Origin: Bacteroidia bacterium
GTDB taxonomy: Bacteria; Bacteroidota; Bacteroidia; SpSt-205
Length of the DNA stretch: 37,387 bases
Reading direction: 5' to 3'
Assembly: GCA_025057135.1 (NCBI GenBank)
Contig: JANWXY010000092.1
Coordinates: forward strand, 1 to 37,387
Shown in pieces: positions 23,348 through 30,919 of the stretch. The translations under genes were made by a program, and so were the position numbers. Within the stretch, counting starts at the first letter, position 1. Every line of letters starts with the position of its first letter. Below the pieces are notes generated by a model that was not told the origin of the DNA, did not search any database, and saw only the letters and a program-made list of their open reading frames with translations.

Positions 23348-23643
23348 CAGAGAATCCTACTGATCGCCAGCGCGATAGACATATTGCCCTCTATTTTGAT
23401 TTTGCCAAACATGTAGGCCATCGCAGCACTACTATTTCCCGAAATGATATCGGAAAAAGTGCTTCCACTCACCCGGACTGTGCAATCGGCAGGTTTATCT
23501 TCTGTGGAAATGACAGGTGGCTTTTGCGTCGCATCTACATGAACGACTTTGTCTCCATCTACGACGAACTTGACCGTGGCATTGAGGTCAGAGGCGCGGC
23601 TGACACGCTCGGCGATCGCCTCTCTGATCTGTTCCAGCGTCAT
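23347..23643 (-). CDS. SCP2 sterol-binding-domain protein
   Basis: A 98-residue protein consisting of one SCP2-like lipid-binding domain. It has TVKFVVDGDKVVHVDA, ADCTVRVSGSTFSDIISG and the C-terminal MAYMFGKIKIEGNMSIAL typical of the family. SCP2 domains bind acyl-CoAs, sterols or other lipids in a tunnel. Coupling with the thioesterase suggests binding of an acyl-CoA substrate. The ATG at 23643 lies four bases after a TACCTTTG box and is divergent from khtT. Confidence 0.9.
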   Translation of the reverse strand: MTLEQIREAIAERVSRASDLNATVKFVVDGDKVVHVDATQKPPVISTEDKPADCTVRVSGSTFSDIISGNSSAAMAYMFGKIKIEGNMSIALAISRIL

Positions 23644-23647
23644 GCTT

Positions 23648-23655
23648 CAAAGGTA
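23648..23655 (-). promoter_or_regulatory. Bacteroidota -7 promoter box TACCTTTG for SCP2-murA genes
   Basis: Perfect TAnnTTTG on the minus strand, four bases before ATG 23643. It is the likely main promoter of the SCP2-thioesterase-ctp-uvrD-DUF4290-murA run. Confidence 0.65.
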
Positions 23656-23667
23656 AAGCAAATCGGT

Positions 23668-23675
23668 TACCTTTG
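23668..23675 (+). promoter_or_regulatory. Bacteroidota -7 promoter box TACCTTTG for khtTU
   Basis: Perfect TAnnTTTG, four bases before ATG 23680; a leaderless mRNA is predicted. Confidence 0.65.
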
Positions 23676-23679
23676 AGAA

Positions 23680-24168
23680 ATGGAACTCCGCGAGACTCAC
23701 CTCCCAGGTGTGGGGAGAAAATATACACTCGGACTTCGCCAGGGTGGGAAGCTCGTCCTTCTCATTTACAATACGGGACAGCGTGAAGTTTTTTGGGTAG
23801 AACCTGAGGAGGATGACCCCACTTTAGCCATCAAACTCACCGAAGAAGAAGCCCGTGAGATAGCCTTTATTCTGGGAGGGGTGCGATACCAGCCGCTACC
23901 CGCCGATAAAGTGAATTTTCTCCTACAAGAGGTGGTCATGGAGTGGTTGCCTGTGGAGAATAACTGTGCCATGGAGGGGCGCACACTCGCAGAACTGGAA
24001 CTGCGCCGAAAAACGGGCGTGTCAGTAATAGCCATCCTTCGTAATGGAAAGACTATCCCCAGTCCGGATCCGTACCGAGAGCGTATATCAGAAGGTGATA
24101 CCCTTGTCGTAGTCGGGACGCGTTCGCAGATAGAGCAGGTTTTGCCTTTGTGCAAGGCTAGGGTCTGA
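23680..24168 (+). CDS. khtT: KhtT-like regulatory subunit of cation/proton antiporter (TrkA-C domain)
   Basis: A 162-residue cytoplasmic protein. The N-terminal half (about 1-75) has ETHLPGVGRKYTLGL, then LLIYNTGQREVFW and LTEEEAREIAFILGG, as in Bacillus KhtT. The C-terminal half (about 88-160) is a TrkA-C/RCK-C domain ending EGDTLVVVGTRSQIEQV, the nucleotide-binding part that gates KhtU. Its TGA stop overlaps the next ATG by one base (TGATG), so stoichiometric expression with the antiporter is likely. In Bacillus the pair exports potassium in response to nucleotides and alkaline pH; the ion here is inferred. Confidence 0.88.
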   Translation: MELRETHLPGVGRKYTLGLRQGGKLVLLIYNTGQREVFWVEPEEDDPTLAIKLTEEEAREIAFILGGVRYQPLPADKVNFLLQEVVMEWLPVENNCAMEGRTLAELELRRKTGVSVIAILRNGKTIPSPDPYRERISEGDTLVVVGTRSQIEQVLPLCKARV

Positions 24169-25307
24169 TGCCTGTGTTTATTCCTGAGCTGGGGGTTGTT
24201 GGTGTTTTGTTCATCGGGCTTTTTTTGCTGTCGTGGCTCCTTCAACGCTGGCGCATCCCTGCGCTTTTAGGGTTTATGATAGCGGGCTTTTTGATTCAAT
24301 CGTATCCTTCGCGTCTCATGGAGTCTTTCTTACCTATTGCAGGAGAGATCGCCGTTTGGCTCTTGTTTTTCTTTGTGGGGTTGGAGTATTCTCCCGAGCA
24401 TCTCAAGCGCCTCAGTAAAAGTATCGCCAAGCCGGGCTTGATAGATTTCGGAATTAACTTCGGCGTTGTCACGCTTTTGGGTCTATGTTTTTCGTCGCCT
24501 TTGGAGTCGGCTATTCTTGGGGGAGCTCTGTATCCGAGCAGTACGGCGATAGTGGCTCGGCTTCTACTGGATTATGGACGGCTTGCCAGTGCAGAGGCAG
24601 AATTGCTTCTTGGACTGCTGATTTTTGAAGATATAGTTGGTGTGGTGCTCCTTGGATTTTTGACCCCCCTGACTATGGAAGGGACGTGGAGTTATGTATT
24701 CATTCTGTCAATTGTTGGTGCTCTCTTAGGCGTGCTTTTTGTATTCTGGGGCTTGTATCGGTGGTTTGTGCCCTGGCTTGCCCGTATTGCTGCGCCCGTG
24801 GGAGATGAGCCGCTGACAGTCTTTCTGACTCTGGGTTTAGTACTTGCCATCGGTGCTGCCGGGCATGGTATAGGGCTTTCAGGCGCTTTGACCTCTTTCC
24901 TCTTAGGTGTGCTATTGCCAGAAGGTAGTGAGCTTTACAAAGCCGCTGAAAAGTCCCTCGCCCCTATTCGTGAGCTGAGTGTGGGGCTTTTTTTCCTTGC
25001 TCTGAGTTATTCCGTAGAGATAGCGAAATTGCCTTTGGGGCGAGGCATAGGATGGTTACTTTTAGCTCTCGCTTTGAAAGGTATATCAACCTTTTGGGCG
25101 GCGCGAGTTTGGGGATTACAGCCACGGACGGCCCTCAGGGCGGCTTTGAGCTTCCTTCCGAAAGGGGAGTTTTCCCTTCTATTCGGGACGCTGACGGAAT
25201 ACTGGCGTTCTGTCATCCTTTTGAGTGTAATAAAGAGCTCCATTTTAGGCACTGCGGCATTTGCGGCAGCAGGAAACATTACCCGTCGCCTATTTCCGAA
25301 GCGGTGA
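24168..25307 (+). CDS. khtU: CPA2-family cation/proton antiporter (KhtU/KefB-like)
   Basis: A 379-residue integral membrane protein with about 12 segments and almost no hydrophilic tail. Signatures of the Na+/H+ or K+/H+ exchanger domain are FFFVGLEYSPEHLKRL (about 63-78), ALYPSSTAIVARLLLDYG (about 120-137), LLIFEDIVGVVLL (with the acidic pair Glu-Asp) and LSGALTSFLLGVLLPE. There is no RCK/TrkA-N domain fused to it; regulation is supplied by the separate KhtT-like subunit, as in KhtTU. It acts in the inner membrane in cation and pH balance. A weak hairpin follows in the 110-base gap to the convergent TauE gene. Confidence 0.9.
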   Translation: MPVFIPELGVVGVLFIGLFLLSWLLQRWRIPALLGFMIAGFLIQSYPSRLMESFLPIAGEIAVWLLFFFVGLEYSPEHLKRLSKSIAKPGLIDFGINFGVVTLLGLCFSSPLESAILGGALYPSSTAIVARLLLDYGRLASAEAELLLGLLIFEDIVGVVLLGFLTPLTMEGTWSYVFILSIVGALLGVLFVFWGLYRWFVPWLARIAAPVGDEPLTVFLTLGLVLAIGAAGHGIGLSGALTSFLLGVLLPEGSELYKAAEKSLAPIRELSVGLFFLALSYSVEIAKLPLGRGIGWLLLALALKGISTFWAARVWGLQPRTALRAALSFLPKGEFSLLFGTLTEYWRSVILLSVIKSSILGTAAFAAAGNITRRLFPKR

Positions 25308-25374
25308 ATGTGCCTATAGAATGAAGGTTGATGAGGAGCAGGCCTTCCGGGAGGTTGGTTTATGCCCTCGGCAC

Positions 25375-25398
25375 GATACGGGGTATATCGGCCGTATC
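25375..25398. terminator. Weak hairpin between convergent khtU and TauE genes
   Basis: GATACGG (25375-25381) pairs with CCGTATC (25392-25398) across a 10-base loop, followed on the plus strand by AG and TTTT. It sits between converging genes where a terminator is expected. The loop is long and the T-run short, so the call is tentative. Confidence 0.35.
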
Positions 25399-25417
25399 AG
25401 TTTTACGGCGGCTTAGG

Positions 25418-26173
25418 CTATCGGAGGAGGAGGAGTATTCCCATAATCCCAATAGTTATCGCAAAAATCTGTGCCAGCAAGGGACCTCTTAGCTTTTGAG
25501 CCCACTTGGACGAGAGAAAACTACCGATAAGTATGCCTCCAAGCAGCCCCCACACCAGCATCCAACGCACATGGCCATGTTGCCAATACGGTATCGCTGC
25601 CATAAATGCGACTGGAAGCGTCATCGTCAGTAAACTAGTTCCCTGAGCGGTGTGCTGGTCAATTTTAGCCAACAAGAGTAAGAGAGGCACGATGATGACT
25701 CCTCCGCCGAGACCCGTCAGTCCTTTGATGATTCCCGTAAGAGCTCCGACAATCAGACCAATGACGAATTCTCGTTTAGGGCTTTGGGGTGCTGGCTTAG
25801 CTTCGATGGGGTGAAACGACTTCCAGAATACATAGACTGCCATAATCACCAGAAATACACCGAAAATCTGCTTGAGTTTTTGGCTGTCTATGCTCTGGAC
25901 CCACTGCGCCGCGAGATAGCTCGTGATAGCCAGAGCTATGGACATGCCTATCGCGAGTCTCCAACGCACTCGTCCGAAACGATAATAGTTCCACGTAGCC
26001 GCGGCGAATATGGGGAAAGCAAAAGCCATCAGTGCTGTACCCTGAGCTTCATGTTGGCTGTATCCTAAGCCCAGTACGAGGATGGGAATAATGATAGTGC
26101 CCCCACCTACTCCAACTAACCCACTAATAAACCCAGCAAATAGTCCCACCCCTAATCCGACGAGGATTTCCAT
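25418..26173 (-). CDS. TauE/SafE family membrane permease
   Basis: A 251-residue protein with about eight membrane segments in two repeats. Each half begins with a glycine-rich signature: LFAGFISGLVGVGGGTIIIP near residue 14 and ALTGIIKGLTGLGGGVIIVP in the second half. Both are diagnostic of TauE/SafE anion exporters, which move sulfite, sulfoacetate or related organic anions across the inner membrane. The substrate cannot be read from sequence. I chose ATG 26173, six bases after a perfect TATATTTG box. The alternative in-frame TTG at 26182 is the end of that box and would add three residues. Confidence 0.92.
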   Translation of the reverse strand: MEILVGLGVGLFAGFISGLVGVGGGTIIIPILVLGLGYSQHEAQGTALMAFAFPIFAAATWNYYRFGRVRWRLAIGMSIALAITSYLAAQWVQSIDSQKLKQIFGVFLVIMAVYVFWKSFHPIEAKPAPQSPKREFVIGLIVGALTGIIKGLTGLGGGVIIVPLLLLLAKIDQHTAQGTSLLTMTLPVAFMAAIPYWQHGHVRWMLVWGLLGGILIGSFLSSKWAQKLRGPLLAQIFAITIGIMGILLLLR

Positions 26174-26179
26174 GGCGGG

Positions 26180-26187
26180 CAAATATA
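26180..26187 (-). promoter_or_regulatory. Bacteroidota -7 promoter box TATATTTG
   Basis: Perfect TAnnTTTG on the minus strand, six bases before the TauE ATG at 26173. TTTTG at 26204-26208 on the same strand is a possible -33 element. Confidence 0.6.
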
Positions 26188-26236
26188 CTGCGCGTTAGTG
26201 CAACAAAAGTATCAATAAGTCAGCCGTTGGGCATCG

Positions 26237-26244
26237 TAAATTCG
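26237..26244 (+). promoter_or_regulatory. Near-consensus -7 box TAAATTCG for htpG
   Basis: Seven of eight positions match TAnnTTTG; it lies five bases before the htpG ATG at 26250. No separate heat-shock element was recognised. Confidence 0.4.
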
Positions 26245-26249
26245 CGCGC

Positions 26250-28007
26250 ATGCGCACGGGTACGCTGGGTGTGAATCTCTCGGGCCTACTCCCAATCATT
26301 CGAAAGTATCTCTACACTCATTCAGATGTATTTCTACGAGAGCTGATAGCGAATGGCGTTGATGCTTGTCAAAAGCTGCTGGCTATAGCTCCAAGCGAGG
26401 GGCTGGAGGTTTCTTTGCAGGACCTCAAAGTGGAGATTTTAGTTTATCCTGCAAAGCGTCAGCTCGTTATTCGTGATAATGGCATCGGGATGACTGAAGA
26501 TGAGGTGGAGCAGTTTCTGACAGTGATAGCGGCGTCTAGTGCTCGGGAGTTCGCAGAGAAGTATAAGGAGACGGATATTATCGGGCTTTTTGGGATGGGG
26601 TTTTATTCGGCATTTATGGCTGCGGAAAGGGTAGAGGTTCTTACTCAATCCTATCGTTCGGATGCTCCGGCCGTTCGGTGGATAGGAGATGGTTCGGAAA
26701 AATATGAAATAGAACTCACGCAGCGGCCAGAGGGGCGCGGTACGACCATCACCCTTCACTTGACGAAGGAATATGATGAATACGCTCAAATCTGGAGAGT
26801 GCGTCAAGTTGCTGAAAAATATGCTCGTTTTCTCTCTATTCCTATTTATGTAGAAGGAGGAGCCATCAATCAGAAGCCGCTCTGGCGGGAACATGCCACC
26901 AGTCTTTCTCCGGAAGATTACAAGAAGTTCTATCAGCTCATTTATCCAGGTCGCCCAGACCCTGTTTTTTATGTGCATCTGAATATGGATTATCCTGTTC
27001 ATTTGCAGGGCATTTTGTATTTTCCGCCTCTGCGTCCCGAGATGATGATAGAAAAAAACGGTCTATTCCTATATGTGCGGGGAATGTTCATTACGGACCA
27101 GCTAAGTGAAATTTTGCCGCCATACTTTGAGCTCTTGCAGGGGGTTATAGAGTCAAGCGATATTCCACTGAATGTCTCGCGCAGTCAGCTACAGGTAGAC
27201 CCTACGGTTCGGAAGATTAGCCAGTATATCAGTAGGAAAGTAGCCGATAAGATCAAGGAGTTGGCGGAAACTGACCGACCGCAGTATGAAAAGGTCTGGG
27301 ATAGCATAGGACCTTTCGTCAAATACGGGATAGTGAGGGATGAAGATTTTGCCAAAAGGGTGAAGGATTTTGCGCTTGTGCGAACAATAGATGGAAGCGC
27401 TTTCATGTTTCCTGAGTATAAAGCAAAGGCTTCTACTGTCAAGGATCAAAAAGGCTCTTCGGTGGGGTTCTATGTGAATGATCTCAAAAAGCAGGGAGCC
27501 TTAGCTCAGCTTTTTCGCGAGAAAGGGTACCTGGTAGCCTTAGCAGATACGGTGATAGACCCTTACTGGCTTTCTTACTTGGAGGTTCATGAGAATATGC
27601 GATTTATTCGGGTGGATGCGGAAGAGGCTGCTCGTTGGTTGGAAGCTACCGATTCTGAAAATGCTTTATCTGACTCCGAAAAGCAGGCCGTGAAAGAGGC
27701 CATAGAAAGATTGACTCACCTTAGGGTAGAGCCCCAAGCTCTGGGGCCCAAAGGGCCAGCGGCGCTTTTATTACGGGAGGAATCTCAGCGTCGTCTGTAT
27801 GAAGTCGCTCTGTCCGGAGAGAGTCCCGCACCTTCTCGCTTCGTCTTCAATACGCAACATCCGATTTACCGCCGATATTTGCTCTCTCAGGATATCCGAT
27901 GGTTAGAACATGCAATAGACTGGGCCCGATTACTCAGCGGCGACCTTCGGGAAGCCGAACTCCAAAGCTTCTTAGAACGCGACTGGGCGCTTTTGTCTGG
28001 AGCTTAG
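26250..28007 (+). CDS. htpG: Molecular chaperone HtpG (Hsp90)
   Basis: A 585-residue Hsp90, somewhat shorter than the usual 610-630. The GHKL ATPase domain has FLRELIANGVDACQKL (Glu31, Asn35), IRDNGIGM (Asp77) and IGLFGMGFYSAFM (111-123). The middle domain shows GILYFPPL, LYVRGMFITD, PEYFELL-like PPYFELLQGVIESSDIPLNVSR and the catalytic-loop Arg in NVSRSQLQ. It is a cytoplasmic, ATP-driven chaperone for client maturation. The C-terminal dimerisation part is the reduced region. The 3' end overlaps the most upstream possible start of the next gene by 109 bases. Confidence 0.94.
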   Translation: MRTGTLGVNLSGLLPIIRKYLYTHSDVFLRELIANGVDACQKLLAIAPSEGLEVSLQDLKVEILVYPAKRQLVIRDNGIGMTEDEVEQFLTVIAASSAREFAEKYKETDIIGLFGMGFYSAFMAAERVEVLTQSYRSDAPAVRWIGDGSEKYEIELTQRPEGRGTTITLHLTKEYDEYAQIWRVRQVAEKYARFLSIPIYVEGGAINQKPLWREHATSLSPEDYKKFYQLIYPGRPDPVFYVHLNMDYPVHLQGILYFPPLRPEMMIEKNGLFLYVRGMFITDQLSEILPPYFELLQGVIESSDIPLNVSRSQLQVDPTVRKISQYISRKVADKIKELAETDRPQYEKVWDSIGPFVKYGIVRDEDFAKRVKDFALVRTIDGSAFMFPEYKAKASTVKDQKGSSVGFYVNDLKKQGALAQLFREKGYLVALADTVIDPYWLSYLEVHENMRFIRVDAEEAARWLEATDSENALSDSEKQAVKEAIERLTHLRVEPQALGPKGPAALLLREESQRRLYEVALSGESPAPSRFVFNTQHPIYRRYLLSQDIRWLEHAIDWARLLSGDLREAELQSFLERDWALLSGA

Positions 28008-30847
28008 GTTTCGGGCTGCTTGTAGCTCAGACTTCCTCGAAGCCTCCACCATACATTCGTTCAGACCTTTCCTGGGTGGAGAATAAGCTCAAGCAGATGA
28101 GCTTGGAGGAGAAAATCGGGCAGCTCCTTATGGTTCCAGCTTACAGCGATCCCAAGCGCTCTAATAGACGAGAAGTAGAGCGCTGGATTACGCATTATCA
28201 TGTTGGGGGGGTCATTTTTATGCAGGGAAGCCCTCATGCGCAAGTAGCCCTTACGAATGCCTTTCAGACGCAGAGCGCGCTGCCTCTGCTGATATCTATG
28301 GATGCAGAGTGGGGTCCTGCTATGAGATTAGATAGCTTGCCTCGTTTCCCCAATGCCCTCACATTAGCTGCCGTACCCGATGACTCACTTGTGTATCAGG
28401 TAGCCAGAGCAATTGCCCGTCAGTGTCGCCGTCTAGGAGTGCATATCAACTTTGCCCCTGTCGCCGATATCAATAGCAATCCTCAAAATCCCGTGATTGG
28501 TTTCCGAGCTTTTGGGTCAGATAGGCATCGGGTCACGCAACTTAGTCTTTTATTTATGCATGGGTTGCAAGATGAAGGTGTCATCGCTGTGGCGAAGCAT
28601 TTTCCTGGGCATGGAGATACGCATTTAGATTCACATTTTGACCTTCCGGCTATTTTACATGACTCTGTACGCTTGGATAGTGTGGAGTTTTACCCGTTTC
28701 GTCATTTGATACGCGAAGGTGTGGGAGGGGTAATGGTAGGCCATCTGCTCGTCCCGCAGATAGATACCTTGACTGCGACAGTCTCTCGCCGAGTGGTTCA
28801 TGACTTGTTGAGAAAAAAGCTCGGATTTCAAGGGATTATCTTTTCAGATGCGCTTAACATGAAAGCTGTTTCACTGTACTTTGCTCCCGGCGAGCTGGAA
28901 GTGAGGGCGCTGGAAGCTGGTGCAGATATTTTATTGTATGTGGAAAATGTCCCCGTTGTCGTTCGCGCTATTCATGAAGCCGTTCTCAAAGGGCGCCTTT
29001 TGGAAGAGGAGATAGATGAAAAAGTGCGAAGGATTCTCATGCTTAAAGCTTACTTTGGACTTACGCAATCGCGCTCTTTGGTCCCTACTCAGGGATTGAT
29101 GGCAGATCTTTGGGCTGAGTCTATTCTTCAACCTTTACGAGAGGCATACATCCGTTCAGTCACGCTCTTGCAGAATCGCGCACGTATCCTTCCCTTGGGG
29201 TATGCTTCTGAGCGGAAGGTAGCTTATGTTCAGATTGGCTACGAGCGGCCAGCCCCGTTTTATAGATATATCTCTCAATATGCTGCCGTTGATGCGATAG
29301 TTTTGCCTTCTTTTGAAAAGTCTCCACCGGACTCTATAGTTCAGGCGATGAGGGGCTATACGACCTTCATCGTCAGCTTATTCAATCTGTCCAATAATCC
29401 TCGGCGCAGCTTTGGGATTCGTCCGAAGCTTCTAGATTTCCTCTGCGAGCTTGGCAGTGCGAAGTACGAGGTGATTCTCTGTGTTTTCGGCAATCCTTAT
29501 GCCTTATCGTTTTTGGGCGAGGAGGATGCCACGATACTGGCTTACCAGGAAGATACACTGGCTCAGTGGCAGACAGCCAATATCATTTTCGGTGCCAATC
29601 CGCCGAGTGGACGGCTGCCCATTTCCATTCCTATGCGATACGACCGCATGGTGGAGTATGATTTGACTCCCTATCGCCCATTATACCCGTATCGCTTGCC
29701 TTACTCATTTTCAAGGACGGATTCTGTTCTTCGGGCTGCAGTTCAACAGAAACTCGCCCCTGGATTTGCAGTGACGGTGATTTACAGGGATACCATTGTG
29801 TATAGTCGGGGTGCAGGCACGCTGAGCTATACAGACCCAAGGACTCCTTCTCCTACACATCATTTGTATGATGTAGCTTCTCTCACGAAGGTATTTGCCA
29901 CTACGCTCATGGCGATGGACTTGTATGAGCAGGGGAAGTTGAGCCTGACAGAGCCTTTATCTGTCCGAGTGCCTCAGTGGGCTCCTTATCCTATTGGAAA
30001 ACTGACTCCAATGGAGCTACTTACGCATACCGCCGGTTTTCCTCCGGGACTGCCCCTTGTACAAGAGCTTCTGAAGGAGCCTACTGCGCTATCAGATACA
30101 CTCAGTGAGACGCATTCTATTCCTGTGAGTCGGCGTAGATTTCTCCACAAGAGCTATCCTCAAAAGGTCTGGCTGAGTGTGCGTAGTTATCCTGTACAAC
30201 CGACCACTCGCCCGATTTATTCGGATTTGGGGATGGTGGTGCTCAAGCGGTACATGGAATATTTAGCAGGAGTCCCGATGGAGAGCTATCTCGCTCAACG
30301 ATTTTATCAGCCCATGGGATTGTATCGGGTTGTTTTTTATCCGAGTCAAGCATGCATGGATACCCTTTGTGCGCCCACAGAGATAGATACAGTATGGCGG
30401 CGAGATACCTTGTGTGGGTATGTACATGACCCTACCGCTGCCCTTTTAGGAGGTAGTGCAGGAAATGCTGGGCTTTTCGCCAGTGCCAGCGACCTGGCTA
30501 AAATTTTGTGGATGTTGTGTAAAGGGGGGGAATATGCGGGATACTGCTACTTGTCGCCAACTACGATAAGTACTTTCACTCGGGAAGTCAATCGCACTGG
30601 GCGCGGTTTAGGTTGGGATAAACCTGCCCGAGATAAACATAGCTCTTTGCCCAGTAGTTTCTCTAAGGATACGTTTGGACATTTGGGCTTCACAGGGACG
30701 GCAGCGTGGTGTGACCCGCAGCGAGAGCTGGTGGTAGTTATTTTATCTAATCGCGTCTATCCGACAAGCTCTGACCCTCGTTTCAATCAGCTCAATCTCC
30801 GCCGTCAAATCATAGAAGCGGTAGAATATGATTTACGGCTGCGATAG
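27899..30847 (+). CDS. GH3 beta-N-acetylglucosaminidase (NagZ-like) fused to serine hydrolase (class C beta-lactamase fold)
   Basis: Up to 982 residues. Residues about 55-390 form a GH3 N-terminal barrel with NagZ hallmarks: KHFPGHGDTH (233-242, the His-Asp dyad) and FSDALNMKAV with nucleophile Asp317. About 400-600 resembles a GH3 C-terminal alpha/beta domain. About 605-980 is a beta-lactamase/esterase-type serine hydrolase with SLTK (661-664), YSD (774-776) in the YxN position and GHLGFTG in the KTG position. NagZ removes GlcNAc from murein fragments; the second domain probably acts on linked peptides. A signal sequence is visible at about 24-44. ATG 27899 gives a 109-base overlap with htpG; a later non-ATG start close to the signal sequence is possible. 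Confidence 0.9.
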   Translation: MVRTCNRLGPITQRRPSGSRTPKLLRTRLGAFVWSLGFGLLVAQTSSKPPPYIRSDLSWVENKLKQMSLEEKIGQLLMVPAYSDPKRSNRREVERWITHYHVGGVIFMQGSPHAQVALTNAFQTQSALPLLISMDAEWGPAMRLDSLPRFPNALTLAAVPDDSLVYQVARAIARQCRRLGVHINFAPVADINSNPQNPVIGFRAFGSDRHRVTQLSLLFMHGLQDEGVIAVAKHFPGHGDTHLDSHFDLPAILHDSVRLDSVEFYPFRHLIREGVGGVMVGHLLVPQIDTLTATVSRRVVHDLLRKKLGFQGIIFSDALNMKAVSLYFAPGELEVRALEAGADILLYVENVPVVVRAIHEAVLKGRLLEEEIDEKVRRILMLKAYFGLTQSRSLVPTQGLMADLWAESILQPLREAYIRSVTLLQNRARILPLGYASERKVAYVQIGYERPAPFYRYISQYAAVDAIVLPSFEKSPPDSIVQAMRGYTTFIVSLFNLSNNPRRSFGIRPKLLDFLCELGSAKYEVILCVFGNPYALSFLGEEDATILAYQEDTLAQWQTANIIFGANPPSGRLPISIPMRYDRMVEYDLTPYRPLYPYRLPYSFSRTDSVLRAAVQQKLAPGFAVTVIYRDTIVYSRGAGTLSYTDPRTPSPTHHLYDVASLTKVFATTLMAMDLYEQGKLSLTEPLSVRVPQWAPYPIGKLTPMELLTHTAGFPPGLPLVQELLKEPTALSDTLSETHSIPVSRRRFLHKSYPQKVWLSVRSYPVQPTTRPIYSDLGMVVLKRYMEYLAGVPMESYLAQRFYQPMGLYRVVFYPSQACMDTLCAPTEIDTVWRRDTLCGYVHDPTAALLGGSAGNAGLFASASDLAKILWMLCKGGEYAGYCYLSPTTISTFTREVNRTGRGLGWDKPARDKHSSLPSSFSKDTFGHLGFTGTAAWCDPQRELVVVILSNRVYPTSSDPRFNQLNLRRQIIEAVEYDLRLR

Positions 30848-30897
30848 GACCGAGTATGATGGGAGTAGGCATCCCAGATAAGTTACCGCGCTGGTAG

Positions 30898-30905
30898 TAC
30901 ATTTG
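30898..30905 (+). promoter_or_regulatory. Bacteroidota -7 promoter box TACATTTG
   Basis: Perfect TAnnTTTG 14 bases before the methyltransferase ATG at 30920. A nearer ATG at 30907 is in another frame and stops after six codons. Confidence 0.55.
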
Positions 30906-30919
30906 CATGGCGTATAGTC

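Larger units (their letters stand above)
23647..23676. promoter_or_regulatory. Perfect 10-base inverted repeat holding two divergent -7 boxes
   Basis: TCAAAGGTAA (23647-23656) and TTACCTTTGA (23667-23676) are exact reverse complements separated by 10 bases. Minus-strand TACCTTTG (23648-23655) lies four bases before the SCP2 ATG, and plus-strand TACCTTTG (23668-23675) lies four bases before the khtT ATG. The arms extend beyond the consensus box on both sides, which also allows a dimeric repressor site. Confidence 0.7.

Noticed and set aside
23766-24245. 159-residue minus-strand frame opposite khtT
   Set aside because: khtT is well supported by family motifs and promoter; the antisense frame is Ser/Arg-rich and crosses the khtU start.
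26439-27002. 187-residue minus-strand frame opposite htpG
   Set aside because: htpG is unambiguous on the plus strand; the antisense product resembles nothing and has odd composition.
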